63,059 nucleotides of DNA from Lachnospiraceae bacterium (GTDB lineage Bacteria > Bacillota > Clostridia > Lachnospirales > Lachnospiraceae), in NCBI GenBank assembly GCA_029226225.1, contig JAQXXU010000056.1, positions 1-63,059 of the forward strand, written 5' to 3'. This document shows, piece by piece, positions 1 to 8,590 of this stretch; position 1 is the stretch's first letter, and every line of letters begins with the position of its first letter. Made by a program: the position numbers and the translations under genes. Below the pieces are notes generated by a model. That model was not told where the DNA came from, ran no database searches, and saw only the letters and a list, made by a program, of their open reading frames with translations.

Positions 1-1
1 G

Positions 2-391
2 GATCAGAAATTTGCAAATCTTTTCCTGCATGATGTACAGACTGGCGATGCTAAGCTGCATGAGGGATGGATGCTTTCCGACTATATCGCATCATACAAG
101 CACGACCGCAAGAGTGACCAGATCAGGAGACTGGGTAGATACTTAGGGCTTTCAGAGGAAAAACTGACAGAACTTATGAATGCGCATGTAACGAAGGACA
201 ACATCAATGAATATGGGCGTTTCACAGCTCTTAAAGATACAGTAGTAAAGGAAAAGGCTGCACATTATTTTTCTGAGATAGATGGAAAGACGATGCCTAT
301 GTTCCGTGTCAATAACCGTGTGAACGAATTCCTGATGGACTTCATTCTGTCAGGCGGCAAGGATGTACCAGAACCCGATGACGATAAATGA
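2..391 (+). CDS. hsdR: Type I restriction endonuclease HsdR, C-terminal fragment (cut by window edge)
   Basis: The reading frame is already open at the first complete codon of the window and runs 129 residues to a stop, so this is the 3' end of a longer gene. The visible protein is an acidic, helical tail with the blocks LHDVQTGD, LGRYLGLSEEKL, NINEYGRF, LKDTVVKEKA and MFRVNNRVNEFLMDFIL, which I recognise as the C-terminal helical domain of HsdR subunits. That domain holds the motor/nuclease subunit onto the HsdM/HsdS methylase. The helicase and nuclease domains would lie upstream of the window. A recombinase gene follows 36 bases later, an arrangement common in phase-variable type I loci. 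Family assignment rests on motif memory only. Confidence 0.72.
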   Translation, partial: DQKFANLFLHDVQTGDAKLHEGWMLSDYIASYKHDRKSDQIRRLGRYLGLSEEKLTELMNAHVTKDNINEYGRFTALKDTVVKEKAAHYFSEIDGKTMPMFRVNNRVNEFLMDFILSGGKDVPEPDDDK

Positions 392-427
392 CGGCTCTTC
401 ATCAGCATGATAGGAAGGAACAATATT

Positions 428-1372
428 ATGCTTGATGAAATGAAGAATACAGATCTGTTTGCAGATTATTACAAACAGTGGGTGCAGGTATACAAGGAAG
501 GCGCGATCCGTGATGTGACGCTTGCAAAGTATCATATGACACAGTCATGGGTTGAAAAGTTGATGCCAGATACGAAGCTCTGTGAGATGACAAGAATTGC
601 TTATCAGCAGTTGATCAATGATTATGCAGCTACTCACGAGAAACAGACCACAATGGACTTTCATCATCAGTTGAAGGGCGCAATCCTTGATGCAGTTGAT
701 GAAGGCCTGATAGATAGAGATCCGACAAGAAAGGTGATTATAAAAGGCAAGGCTCCTGCTAATAAGAAGCTCAAGTATCTGAACCAGTATGAGCTGCATA
801 CGCTTCTTTCAAGCCTCACTCTTGACGATGAGGTCAATTGGGATTATTTTATCCTTCTTGTATCGAAGACAGGGATGAGATTTTCTGAGGCACTGGCACT
901 GACACCGGATGATTTTGACTTTGCCCACCAGACCTTATCTATTAGCAAGACATGGGATTATAAGCATTCTGGTGGATTTACGCCGACAAAGAATAAGTCG
1001 TCGGTCAGAAAGATCCAGATAGACTGGAGAACGGTGATGCAGTTTGCAGAGCTTACGAAGAATCTGCCTAAGGATGAGCCGATATTTGTACATAAGGAGA
1101 ATGATGCATATGAGCAGGTATATAATTCTACAGTAAATGGTATTCTTGAGAGATATTGCAAGAATCTTGGGATTTCAGTGATATCAGTTCATGGCTTGAG
1201 ACATACACATGCTTCTATTCTGCTATATGCAGGTGTTTCAATAGGTAGTGTGGCTCGTAGACTGGGGCATGCAAGCATGACAACAACACAGAAGACATAT
1301 CTGCACATCATACAGGAGCTTGAGAATCAGGATGTGGACCTGGTAATGCGTTCATTATCCAATTTGATATAA
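428..1372 (+). CDS. Tyrosine-type site-specific recombinase
   Basis: A 314-residue phage-integrase-family recombinase. The N-terminal SAM-like DNA-binding region is about residues 8-95 and the catalytic domain about 115-300. The catalytic set is visible: Arg151 in TGMRFSE, a Lys near 190, the HGLRH box (His255, Arg258), His281 in LGHAS and the Tyr291 nucleophile in KTYLHI. I chose the ATG at 428 because AGGAAGGA lies 8 bases upstream; an in-frame ATG at 407 has no such site. It lies just downstream of hsdR, where such enzymes often invert hsdS segments to change methylation specificity. A role as a mobile-element integrase is the alternative, but no element boundaries are visible. Confidence 0.88.
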   Translation: MLDEMKNTDLFADYYKQWVQVYKEGAIRDVTLAKYHMTQSWVEKLMPDTKLCEMTRIAYQQLINDYAATHEKQTTMDFHHQLKGAILDAVDEGLIDRDPTRKVIIKGKAPANKKLKYLNQYELHTLLSSLTLDDEVNWDYFILLVSKTGMRFSEALALTPDDFDFAHQTLSISKTWDYKHSGGFTPTKNKSSVRKIQIDWRTVMQFAELTKNLPKDEPIFVHKENDAYEQVYNSTVNGILERYCKNLGISVISVHGLRHTHASILLYAGVSIGSVARRLGHASMTTTQKTYLHIIQELENQDVDLVMRSLSNLI

Positions 1373-1731
1373 CGTAGTAAGTGAATTAATAATTAGTACA
1401 TCATGCTGATGCAGAGCTATAAAGGAAATTATAATGGCAAAGGACAATATCAACGGAGTAGCATACAATACGAAAACAGCTGATACAGTCGCCAGAAACG
1501 GTAGTGGCAAGACCATCAATCATAGCGCTTAAAAAACATGATATCTGAGTCTAAAGACGATGAAAAGATCTACAATTGCAAAGATGATGCTGAAGCGGCT
1601 GTGATATTTGCGATAGTTCATGGATAATATATGGAATCTGGAGATGCTGGTTGAAGACCGGCATCTTTTTTTATATGTCCGGTTCTGCTAAAATAGGACC
1701 GTTGAAAAGTTTATGAAATGAGGTATGTGAT
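1373..1731. other. Gap after the recombinase: two tiny ORFs and a terminator
   Basis: No convincing gene. A 32-codon ORF at 1434-1532 has a ribosome binding site (AAAGGAA) seven bases upstream and encodes a polar peptide beginning MAKDNING. A second 29-codon ORF at 1538-1627 has no ribosome binding site. Neither matches a family I know. Together they may be the frameshifted remains of one gene next to the recombinase. A terminator closes the stretch. Confidence 0.35.
1643..1672 (+). terminator. Rho-independent terminator
   Basis: GATGCTGGT (1643-1651) pairs with ACCGGCATC (1657-1665), one G-U pair, five-base loop, followed by seven T. It ends transcription from the recombinase region. Confidence 0.8.
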
Positions 1732-2124
1732 ATGACTATAGAGAAACGTGCAGATAAAGCAGCAGAACTGAAAGCTATGGGACAGTGCAACTGTACCCAG
1801 TCGGTACTGAAGGTTTTTGAAGATGTGCTGCCGGTTGATGATGAGACACTTATGAAGATGTCAGCAGGATTTGCTGCAGGTATGGGTGGGATGCAGTCTA
1901 CCTGTGGAGCACTGATCGGAGCAGTGATGGTAGCAGGAATTTTATCTGATGGCAATGCTACGGCAGGTCATTCGAGAAAAATGGTTGCTGATTTTGAAAA
2001 GAATTGTGGGGCGACGGTATGTAAGGATCTGAAAGGGCTTGATACAGGAAAGCCTCTCTGTGAATGCCCGGACTGTGTCAGAAACGCAGTAATGGCACTG
2101 GGTAGGGAGCTTACAGCAGAATAA
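1732..2124 (+). CDS. C_GCAxxG_C_C family redox-active protein
   Basis: A 130-residue protein with the pattern of the C_GCAxxG_C_C family: a first cysteine pair in QCNCTQSVL (Cys19, Cys21), a glycine-rich GMGGMQSTCGALIGA block, then CKDLKG and a closing CECPDCV cluster. Members are small predicted redox or metal-binding proteins of unknown exact role, often linked to metal or thiol metabolism. The start is preceded by GAGGTATGTGAT. It is a free-standing small gene between two stretches with gene remnants. Confidence 0.75.
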   Translation: MTIEKRADKAAELKAMGQCNCTQSVLKVFEDVLPVDDETLMKMSAGFAAGMGGMQSTCGALIGAVMVAGILSDGNATAGHSRKMVADFEKNCGATVCKDLKGLDTGKPLCECPDCVRNAVMALGRELTAE

Positions 2125-2177
2125 CAGGAATATGTCGTTGATGTGCTGAAGAAGTGGATTGAGAAGCAGGTGAGTTG

Positions 2178-2279
2178 ATGAGTGAGGGTTTACAGAGATT
2201 CAGGGAGGCACAGAAGGATGACTACAATGACGAGTTGATCTGGAATGGCCTGGGAAGTGAGGATGATGACAATGATTAA
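2178..2279 (+). pseudogene. Truncated DUF1810-like N-terminus (33 codons)
   Basis: This ORF begins ATGAGTGAG and encodes MSEGLQRFREAQKDDY, which resembles the start of DUF1810 proteins (the 'LxRFxxAQ..Y' opening), then runs into an acidic tail and stops after 33 residues; the family is about 130-150 residues long. The stop lies inside the start region of the next gene, so the rest appears deleted. The preceding bases (2129-2177) also encode an orphan peptide end, DVLKKWIEKQVS, before a stop. The resemblance is short, so the call is tentative. Confidence 0.35.
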
Positions 2280-2640
2280 ATGCCTGATAGTCGGAGCAGG
2301 TGGTGCGATAGGAGCAATTGGCAGATATCTTATAGGACTACTTCCTATGAATCCGGAGAACGGATTTCCTGTGAAGACTTTTCTTATAAATGTGATAGGC
2401 TGCTTTATCATAGGGATTATAGCAGCCCTGGCGGATAAGAATGCAGTAAATCCGAACCTGGTTCTGCTGATCAAGGTGGGAATCTGCGGCGGATTCACTA
2501 CTTTTTCTTCATTTGCACTTGAGACAGAAGGACTGATAGCGAAAGGCTCTACAGGAGTTGCATTGATGTATGTGATCCTGAGTCTCATCTGTGGAGTGCT
2601 GGCAGTATTTGCAGCTGAGAAGATGGTAGGAACTATATAA
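2272..2640 (+). CDS. crcB: Fluoride ion channel FluC/CrcB
   Basis: A 122-residue membrane protein with four hydrophobic segments. It carries the family hallmarks GAGGAIGAIGRY at the N-terminus, FLINVIGCFIIG in helix 2 and GICGGFTTFSSF in the middle; the TFSSF stretch lines the fluoride pore in known Fluc dimers. It exports toxic fluoride as an antiparallel dimer in the cell membrane. The upstream in-frame ATG at 2245 would add nine residues, but GTGAGG spaced 9 bases from 2272 supports the shorter form. I see no fluoride riboswitch upstream. A single copy here suggests a homodimeric type, although a second crcB may lie elsewhere. Confidence 0.9.
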   Translation: MIKCLIVGAGGAIGAIGRYLIGLLPMNPENGFPVKTFLINVIGCFIIGIIAALADKNAVNPNLVLLIKVGICGGFTTFSSFALETEGLIAKGSTGVALMYVILSLICGVLAVFAAEKMVGTI

Positions 2641-2666
2641 AAATGTATAGAATGAAGGAAGATACA

Positions 2667-3197
2667 ATGAATGAGATTATTAAAAACATGGTAGACCGCA
2701 GGAGCATCAGGAAGTTTGATCCAGACAGGATGCCGTCAAAGGAGGACATCGAGCAGATCATTACAGCGGGGCTTTATGCACCGAATGGAAGAGGGAAACA
2801 GTCATCTATAATAGTGGCGGTGACTGATAAAAAGACGAGGGATGCGATATCCGAAGCAAACCGTAAGATAGGCGGATGGGATGAAGGCTTTGATCCTTTC
2901 TATGGCGCGCCGGTGATCCTTATCGTGCTTTCAGACAGGACTGTTCCGACACACGTATATGATGGCAGCCTGACAATCGGGAATATGCTCAATGCCGCAC
3001 CATCACTTGGATTGGGAGGTATCTGGATCCATCGTGCAAAGGAAGAATTTGATTCTGATGAAGGAAAGAAGTTCCTGGCAGATCATGGTATCACAGGTGA
3101 ATGGGAAGGAATAGGGCATGTTGCTATCGGATATGCGGATGGAGAGGCTGCTCCAGCAGCTGACCGCAGGGATGACAGGGTGTTCTGGGTAAAATAA
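2667..3197 (+). CDS. Nitroreductase family protein (FMN-dependent)
   Basis: A 176-residue nitroreductase-fold flavoprotein. The N-terminal RRSIRKFDPDRMP block supplies the FMN phosphate-binding arginines, LYAPNGRGKQ forms part of the active site, and GIGHVAIGYADGEA near residue 160 is the conserved C-terminal glycine-rich strand. Family members reduce quinones, nitro compounds or flavins using NAD(P)H; the substrate cannot be told here. The start at 2667 is preceded by AAGGAAG; an earlier in-frame ATG at 2643 has no such site. Confidence 0.88.
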   Translation: MNEIIKNMVDRRSIRKFDPDRMPSKEDIEQIITAGLYAPNGRGKQSSIIVAVTDKKTRDAISEANRKIGGWDEGFDPFYGAPVILIVLSDRTVPTHVYDGSLTIGNMLNAAPSLGLGGIWIHRAKEEFDSDEGKKFLADHGITGEWEGIGHVAIGYADGEAAPAADRRDDRVFWVK

Positions 3198-3215
3198 ATA
3201 CAAGGAAGGTACACA

Positions 3216-3335
3216 ATAGTAAGACACATAATTCTTTGGCAGTTTAAGGATGAACTGACAGATGACAGGAAAAAAGAACTGGGTAATGAGATTAATGAAA
3301 AGCTGGAGACTTTTCAGGCTTTGTGGCCGAGATAA
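3216..3335 (+). pseudogene. Truncated Dabb (stress-responsive A/B barrel) gene with ATA in place of the start codon
   Basis: After a strong AAGGAAGG site, the frame reads IVRHIILWQFKDELTDDRKK and stops after 39 codons. This matches the opening of Dabb-domain proteins (usually MVRHIVLW...; about 95-100 residues), but the first codon is ATA where ATG is expected and the second half is missing. It is therefore a decayed copy. It lies directly after the nitroreductase and may once have been co-transcribed with it. Confidence 0.55.
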
Positions 3336-3434
3336 TACAGCATGAGTGTGATCATCTTGATGGGATTCTGATCCAAGGAGCACAAAAAATGTGTTGCGAA
3401 AGATGAAGACAGTAATGATGATAGGATATGATCT

Positions 3435-3611
3435 ATGGATAGTATGACCATAAATGGCAGAGAATGTCATATATACGAGAATGGAGACGCTGAATACGTA
3501 CTGCTTCAGCCGGTTGACGACAATGATATCAGTGTGCTCGACAGTGAGGCACAGAAGATATCTGAACTAACAGATGTACCTTTATCGTGCACTCTGCTCT
3601 TGACAAATTAA
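3435..3611 (+). pseudogene. Truncated alpha/beta-hydrolase-fold (esterase-like) N-terminus
   Basis: A 58-codon ORF beginning MDSMTINGRECHIYENGD and continuing EYVLLQPVDDNDISVLDSEA. This resembles the N-terminal strand-rich start of esterase-D-like hydrolases common in Lachnospiraceae, which normally continue for over 200 residues. Here the similarity ends at about residue 48 and the frame closes with an unrelated SCTLLLTN tail. Together with the Dabb fragment it fills the 486-base gap between the nitroreductase and the Rrf2 gene with decaying sequence. Confidence 0.42.
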
Positions 3612-3628
3612 GAAAATCGTGCAAAAAT
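3600..3628 (+). promoter_or_regulatory. Possible promoter of the Rrf2-family gene
   Basis: Perfect -35 TTGACA (3600-3605), 17-base spacer, poor -10 AAAAAT (3623-3628). It overlaps the end of the esterase remnant, about 55 bases before the Rrf2 start. Confidence 0.35.
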
Positions 3629-3683
3629 AAAAGCCTATTTAACAGACTAGAATTATAGGATTTTTCATAAGGAGCGCGATTGT

Positions 3684-4115
3684 ATGAAGGTAAGTACAAG
3701 GGGCAGATATGCCATTAAAGTCATGATAGACTTAGCTGAGCATGATAACGGGGAGTTCATCCCGCTTTCTGATATAGCTAAAAGGCAGGAAATTTCAGAA
3801 AAGTACTTAGAGGCTATAGTCTCGATGCTTTCTAAGGCAGGCTTCCTGCAGTCGCTTCGGGGAAAAGGAGGCGGCTACAAGCTGAGCCGCCAGTCAGATG
3901 AATACACTGTCCGGGAAGTCCTGGAAGTGACAGAAGGCTCTCTGGCTCCTGTGCCTGATGAGGACATGACATCTCTTGGAAACCCGCATGCTTCGGCTTT
4001 TAGGACGGCTGAGATGTGGAAAGGCCTTTATGATGTCATGGTCAAATATCTGGATTCTGTTTCTATAAAGGACCTGGCAGGCGAAGACATAGGCCAGTAT
4101 GATTTCGTGATATAA
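3684..4115 (+). CDS. Rrf2 family transcriptional regulator, CymR-like, without Fe-S ligands
   Basis: A 143-residue winged-helix repressor beginning MKVSTRGRYAIKVMIDLA, with the recognition helix region ISEKYLEAIVSML and the wing LRGKGGGYKLS that mark the Rrf2 family. IscR-type members carry three cysteines around residues 90-105 for a [2Fe-2S] cluster; here that stretch (EDMTSLGNPHASAF) has none, and the whole protein lacks cysteine. That, and the short C-terminus ending YDFVI, recall CymR, the cysteine-metabolism repressor that works with CysK. Its targets cannot be seen. Transcription ends at the terminator just downstream. Confidence 0.85.
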   Translation: MKVSTRGRYAIKVMIDLAEHDNGEFIPLSDIAKRQEISEKYLEAIVSMLSKAGFLQSLRGKGGGYKLSRQSDEYTVREVLEVTEGSLAPVPDEDMTSLGNPHASAFRTAEMWKGLYDVMVKYLDSVSIKDLAGEDIGQYDFVI

Positions 4116-4119
4116 ACCC

Positions 4120-4147
4120 AATCCCCCCGGAAAGGGGGATTTTTTTG
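4120..4147 (+). terminator. Rho-independent terminator after the Rrf2 gene
   Basis: AATCCCCC pairs with GGGGGATT around a short CGGAAA loop, followed by a run of T (4140-4146). Confidence 0.85.
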
Positions 4148-4152
4148 TTGAT

Positions 4153-4181
4153 TTGCACTATTAGGAATGACGTGTTATAAT
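4153..4181 (+). promoter_or_regulatory. secA promoter, extended -10
   Basis: -35 TTGCAC (4153-4158), 17-base spacer, -10 TATAAT (4176-4181) preceded by TGT, giving an extended -10. It lies 60 bases before the secA start. Confidence 0.8.
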
Positions 4182-4241
4182 ACGGACTAATTGGCATTTG
4201 ACAAAAACTCAAGAATATTATACGAGGAGATAATTTTTTTA

Positions 4242-6836
4242 ATGAGTATAGTAAGTAAAGTATTCGGCACCCACAGTCAGCATGAGCTGAGACGAATAAA
4301 ACCCATCGTAAACAAAATAGAATCATATCGTGATGAGATGGGAAAACTCAGCGATGAAGAGCTTCGGGCGAAGACTCCGTACTTCAAGGAGCAGCTTGCA
4401 GACGGAAAGACGCTCGATGATATCCTTCCGGAAGCCTATGCTGTAGTCCGCGAAGCTGCTAAGAGAGCTCTTGGCATGGAGCACTTCAGAGTACAGCTGA
4501 TGGGTGGTGTTATTCTTCATCAGGGGCGTATCGCAGAGATGAAGACCGGTGAAGGAAAGACCCTTGTGTGTACCCTTCCAGCATACTTAAACGCTCTTGA
4601 AGGAAAGGGCGTTCACGTAGTCACAGTAAACGATTACCTGGCAAAGCGTGATGCTGAGTGGATGGGAAAAGTCCACGAGTTTTTAGGGCTCACTGTCGGC
4701 TGCGTACTTAACGATATGGACAAGGCTGAAAGACAGGCAGCCTATAACTGTGATATCACCTACATCACGAATAACGAACTGGGATTTGACTACCTGAGAG
4801 ATAACATGGTAGTCCGCAAGGAAGACATGGTACAGCGTGGCCTTCACTACGCTATCATCGATGAGGTCGACTCAGTTCTTATCGATGAAGCCAGAACCCC
4901 TCTTATCATATCCGGACAGAGCGGAAAGTCCACGAAACTCTATGAGATGTGCGATGTACTTGTCAGACAGATGGAGCGAGGAGCCGACCTTCCTGAGTAT
5001 TCGAAGATGGACGCCATCATGGGAATCGAGCAGGAGGAGACCGGAGACTACATCGTAGGCGAGAAGGATAAGGTCGTAAACCTGACCCAGAGAGGTATCA
5101 AGAAGGTCGAGGATTTCTTCCATATAGATAACCTTGCAGATCCTGAGAACCTCGAGATCCAGCATAACGTGATCCTCGCCATCAGAGCTCATGAGCTGAT
5201 GCACAGAGATCAGGATTATGTCGTAAAGGATGACGAAGTCCTTATCGTAGATGACTTTACCGGACGTATCATGCCAGGACGCCGTTATTCAGACGGCCTT
5301 CATCAGGCTATCGAGGCGAAGGAGCATGTCCATGTAAAGCGTGAGAGCATGACGCTTGCAGACATCACCTTCCAGAACTTTTTCAATAAATACGATAAGA
5401 AAGCCGGGATGACAGGAACCGCTCTTACAGAGGAGCAGGAGTTCCGTGATATCTATGGCATGGATGTAATCGAGATCCCGACTAATAAGCCAGTCATCAG
5501 GATCGATCACGATGATGCTGTATATAAGACTGAGGACGAGAAGTTCAACGCAGTAGTCGAGGAAGTAAAGAAAGCTCATGCAAAGGGACAGCCGGTACTT
5601 GTAGGAACCATCACTATCGACGTATCAGAGCGTGTTTCGAAAATGCTTTCAAAGGAAGGCATCCAGCACGAAGTCTTAAACGCGAAGAACCATGAGCGTG
5701 AGGCTGAGATCGTAGCACAGGCAGGTATTCACGGACATGTGACCATCGCTACAAATATGGCTGGCCGTGGTACTGATATCAAAATCGACGATGAGGCACG
5801 TGCAGCAGGCGGTCTGAAGATTATCGGAACAGAGAGGCACGAGTCGAGACGAATTGACAATCAGCTGCGTGGACGTGCAGGACGTCAGGGAGATCCTGGT
5901 GAATCACAGTTCTTCATTTCGCTAGAGGACAACCTGATGAGACTCTTCGGCTCAGAGAGACTGATCAAGGTATTCGAATCTCTGGGAATTCCTGAAGGAG
6001 AGCAGATCCATCATAAGATGCTCTCGAGCGCCATAGAGCACGCTCAGCAGAAGATCGAGTCGAATAACTTCAGTATCAGAAAGAACCTTCTCGAGTATGA
6101 TGAAGTCACGAACGATCAGCGTGAGCTGGTATACAAGCAGAGACGCAGAGTGCTTGACGGCGAAGATATGCATGACCAGATCAAGCATATGATAAAAGGC
6201 CAGGTAAAGGATTCTGTGGAGACTGTCCTAAACGATGGAATCGGAAGAGACGACTGGGATTTAAACGAGCTGAACAGAGTTCTACTCGATGTGGTACCAG
6301 TAAAGCCTGTTACAGAAGCTTACTTAGAGCAGCATGACATAAAGAGCGCGGCTGATCTGGAAGAAAAACTTACAGAGGATGCCTTCGAACTTTACGATGC
6401 GAAAGAAAAGGAGTTCCCAGAAGAAGTAGATTTCCGTGAAGTCGAGCGTACTATCCTTCTCCGTGTTATCGATCAGCACTGGATGGAAGAAATCGATAAT
6501 ATGGAGCAGCTCCGCCAGGGTATCGGTCTTCAGGCTTATGGTCAGAGAAACCCTATCGACGAGTACAAGGCTCAGTCGTATGAGATGATGGATGCCATGA
6601 ATGCGGCTATCCAGCATGATACAGTCCAGATGATGTTCCGCATCAGAGTCGAGAAGAAGGTCGAGCGTGAGGAGGTGGCCAAGGCTACCGGCACGAACAA
6701 AGAGGATGGCCCTTCACAGTCAGGTCCGAAGCGCCGCAAGGCTCCGAAGATCTACCCGAATGATCCGTGCCCATGTGGATCAGGACTTAAGTACAAGAAC
6801 TGTCACGGCAAAAAGATTTATGGAAACAAAGGTTGA
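4242..6836 (+). CDS. secA: Protein translocase ATPase SecA
   Basis: An 864-residue motor ATPase that drives preproteins through SecYEG. From the N-terminus: the conserved [14 protein letters not shown] opening, Walker A MKTGEGKT (about 100-107), the [19 protein letters not shown] helicase motif, the preprotein cross-linking region, the [10 protein letters not shown] and NMAGRGTDI motifs of the second nucleotide domain, [11 protein letters not shown], the helical scaffold, and the C-terminal zinc-binding SEC-C tail [14 protein letters not shown]. The length and zinc tail fit the housekeeping SecA, not an accessory SecA2. I chose ATG 4242 (GAGGAG 12 bases upstream) over a TTG at 4191. Its end overlaps the next gene by 17 bases. 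Confidence 0.98.
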   Translation: MSIVSKVFGTHSQHELRRIKPIVNKIESYRDEMGKLSDEELRAKTPYFKEQLADGKTLDDILPEAYAVVREAAKRALGMEHFRVQLMGGVILHQGRIAEMKTGEGKTLVCTLPAYLNALEGKGVHVVTVNDYLAKRDAEWMGKVHEFLGLTVGCVLNDMDKAERQAAYNCDITYITNNELGFDYLRDNMVVRKEDMVQRGLHYAIIDEVDSVLIDEARTPLIISGQSGKSTKLYEMCDVLVRQMERGADLPEYSKMDAIMGIEQEETGDYIVGEKDKVVNLTQRGIKKVEDFFHIDNLADPENLEIQHNVILAIRAHELMHRDQDYVVKDDEVLIVDDFTGRIMPGRRYSDGLHQAIEAKEHVHVKRESMTLADITFQNFFNKYDKKAGMTGTALTEEQEFRDIYGMDVIEIPTNKPVIRIDHDDAVYKTEDEKFNAVVEEVKKAHAKGQPVLVGTITIDVSERVSKMLSKEGIQHEVLNAKNHEREAEIVAQAGIHGHVTIATNMAGRGTDIKIDDEARAAGGLKIIGTERHESRRIDNQLRGRAGRQGDPGESQFFISLEDNLMRLFGSERLIKVFESLGIPEGEQIHHKMLSSAIEHAQQKIESNNFSIRKNLLEYDEVTNDQRELVYKQRRRVLDGEDMHDQIKHMIKGQVKDSVETVLNDGIGRDDWDLNELNRVLLDVVPVKPVTEAYLEQHDIKSAADLEEKLTEDAFELYDAKEKEFPEEVDFREVERTILLRVIDQHWMEEIDNMEQLRQGIGLQAYGQRNPIDEYKAQSYEMMDAMNAAIQHDTVQMMFRIRVEKKVEREEVAKATGTNKEDGPSQSGPKRRKAPKIYPNDPCPCGSGLKYKNCHGKKIYGNKG

Positions 6837-8304
6837 TGAGATTTTAGAAACACTGGCTCTTTCCGATGAGAAAAGGGCCGGTGTTTCTCAGTTAAAGAAC
6901 GATTTGAAATACGGCGGTCCGGACCTGCCATGGCAGACGGACTGTTTTCTGGTCAGCTGGCTTAAAGACGAGCTGGCAGCAGCAGGCCAGTTTGACGCAG
7001 CAGTTCTTGCAGCACTTGGCACAGATATAGAGAACAGGATGCCTTTCCTGAAAAAAATGCTGTCACATCAGAAAGAATACAGTAGATTTTTACAGAAAGC
7101 TTCTCCGTATGTATTCCTGGTAGGGGATGATATCTGCTATGGAGTTCTCGAGGATTTCTCCAGGAAGTTCGGCGCTGCCTTTGAAAAAATGGGCTACCGC
7201 GTCATATATCAGGACAGACAGCGGATACCGGAAGTCTATGAGCAGATGTACGAGGGCACGTCTTACCGTGGGATTTTTGGTATGCAGGATCCTCTGCTGT
7301 CGAAGAAACTGGGTGAGAATGAATACTTCTTTGGAAAAGTAAACGCTCCGTTGTATCTGTTCTCATTCGACCATCCGGCTGGGTTCTATGATTTCATTTA
7401 TGATTCGCCGGAGGATATGGTGGTTCTGACCCTAGACAGGTACTATGCAGAGTATGTGGAGAAGTATTTCCACAGGAAGGCATTTTTATTTCCGCCAGGC
7501 GGAGAGAAACCGGCACACGTCTTCAAAGATTTCGAGGAGTTTAAAGCAGATGCATTCCTGAATAGAAAGTATGACCTGTCTTTTCTTGGCAGCTATGGGA
7601 CGGATATCGATGAGCATGTCAGGTGGATACGTGAAAATGAGCCGAAACTCTATCCGATAGCATCGCGCTTTGTCGGTCATATGCTGAAAGAAACCAATGA
7701 GCCAAGTGAGATGGCTTTCAGACGTGCTGTTGATGATATGCATATGCATGTAAAAAATCAGGAAAAAAATGAACCGTTAAGTGATGAGAATTTTTCTCTG
7801 CTGTTTAATGAATGGGTTCCGATGGAAAAAAGTGTCGCTTCGACTTTCAGAAACAGGATAGTCAGACAGGTCGCTTCTTCGGGCATAGAATTTCATATCT
7901 ATGGAAATGACTGGGAAAAAATCGGAGAATATCCTTGCTTTCATGTGCATGAGCCGCTGTCGTATGAAAAGGCAAAGCAAGTCTATAATAACTCCTGGTT
8001 ATCACTGAACGTCATGACATGGCACAAAGCCGGATTTACAGAGAGGATAGCAGAATCGCAGCTGAGAGGTTCACTAGTGGTAACAGACAGCACAGAATAT
8101 CTGCGTGAGAACTATACAGATGGAGACGATATCATCATGTATGACCTCTCAGATGAGAGTATAGCAGAACTTCCGAACAGGCTGAAGGCGCTTTTATCAG
8201 ACAAAGACCATCTGATGCACATAGCATATAATGGCTACCAGAACGCGCTGGCGCATCATACCTGGGATACGAGGGCAGAGGAATTCATAAAAATGACGGT
8301 ATAG
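6820..8304 (+). CDS. CgeB-like glycosyltransferase (GT-B fold)
   Basis: A 494-residue protein starting at the ATG at 6820, inside the last codons of secA, with no clear Shine-Dalgarno, which suggests translational coupling. The middle portion ([31 protein letters not shown]) and the C-terminal domain ([40 protein letters not shown]) match the CgeB/DUF3880-type glycosyltransferase pattern, with the late Glu in FTERIAE at the usual sugar-nucleotide phosphate position. It probably transfers a sugar to a surface polymer or protein. No signal peptide or membrane segment is visible. A strong terminator follows directly, so it ends the secA operon. Confidence 0.72.
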   Translation: METKVDEILETLALSDEKRAGVSQLKNDLKYGGPDLPWQTDCFLVSWLKDELAAAGQFDAAVLAALGTDIENRMPFLKKMLSHQKEYSRFLQKASPYVFLVGDDICYGVLEDFSRKFGAAFEKMGYRVIYQDRQRIPEVYEQMYEGTSYRGIFGMQDPLLSKKLGENEYFFGKVNAPLYLFSFDHPAGFYDFIYDSPEDMVVLTLDRYYAEYVEKYFHRKAFLFPPGGEKPAHVFKDFEEFKADAFLNRKYDLSFLGSYGTDIDEHVRWIRENEPKLYPIASRFVGHMLKETNEPSEMAFRRAVDDMHMHVKNQEKNEPLSDENFSLLFNEWVPMEKSVASTFRNRIVRQVASSGIEFHIYGNDWEKIGEYPCFHVHEPLSYEKAKQVYNNSWLSLNVMTWHKAGFTERIAESQLRGSLVVTDSTEYLRENYTDGDDIIMYDLSDESIAELPNRLKALLSDKDHLMHIAYNGYQNALAHHTWDTRAEEFIKMTV

Positions 8305-8325
8305 TGGGTTTCGACCCACTTTTTT
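8303..8325 (+). terminator. Terminator of the secA operon
   Basis: AGTGGGT pairs with ACCCACT around a UUCG tetraloop, followed by five T. The stem starts inside the stop region of the glycosyltransferase. Confidence 0.92.
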
Positions 8326-8338
8326 AGTTATCATATGA

Positions 8339-8512
8339 CTGCCCAGTCCGCATTCTCTTCGGAAAACTTTCGGATATTTTGCTTGGAAACGGGGCATTCA
8401 GCCTGCAGTGATCATGGACATCTACAATCACAGCTCTTTTTCGATCACTAAACGCTACCTGGGTATCGACCAGGACGACAGAGATGAGATATACAGGCAG
8501 AATTCACTCTGA
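8339..8512 (+). pseudogene. C-terminal remnant of a tyrosine recombinase, next to tRNA-Val
   Basis: Reading from 8339 gives an open frame without a start that contains HSLRKTFGY (the His-x-x-Arg box), IYNHSS (second histidine box) and [11 protein letters not shown] (tyrosine nucleophile), ending after 57 codons. This is the last third of an integrase of the 'NHSS...TKRYLGI' type common in clostridia. The N-terminal two thirds are gone; the secA-operon terminator lies just upstream. The fragment ends about 80 bases from a tRNA gene, a favoured integration target, so it is likely a scar of a lost element. Confidence 0.7.
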
Positions 8513-8551
8513 TAAAAATAAAAAAGCTCCTCAGGAATTTTCTGAAGGGCT
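8513..8551 (-). terminator. Terminator of the tRNA-Val gene
   Basis: On the minus strand AGCCCTTCAG (8551-8542) pairs with CTGAGGAGCT (8534-8525), one mismatch and one wobble, then a T-rich tract (8524-8513). Confidence 0.65.
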
Positions 8552-8554
8552 TCT

Positions 8555-8580
8555 GCTCTGTCCTATCCATATAACAGAGC
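8555..8580. repeat. Small inverted repeat beside the tRNA
   Basis: GCTCTGT (8555-8561) and ACAGAGC (8574-8580) form a perfect 7-base stem with a 12-base loop, 10 bases from the 3' end of the tRNA. It could be part of the tRNA 3' trailer or of an old attachment site. Confidence 0.5.
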
Positions 8581-8590
8581 TTTAAATGAA

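Noticed and set aside
2125-2271. Fluoride riboswitch before crcB
   Set aside because: I could not find the conserved GGNGAUGG-type core or the pseudoknot in this stretch.
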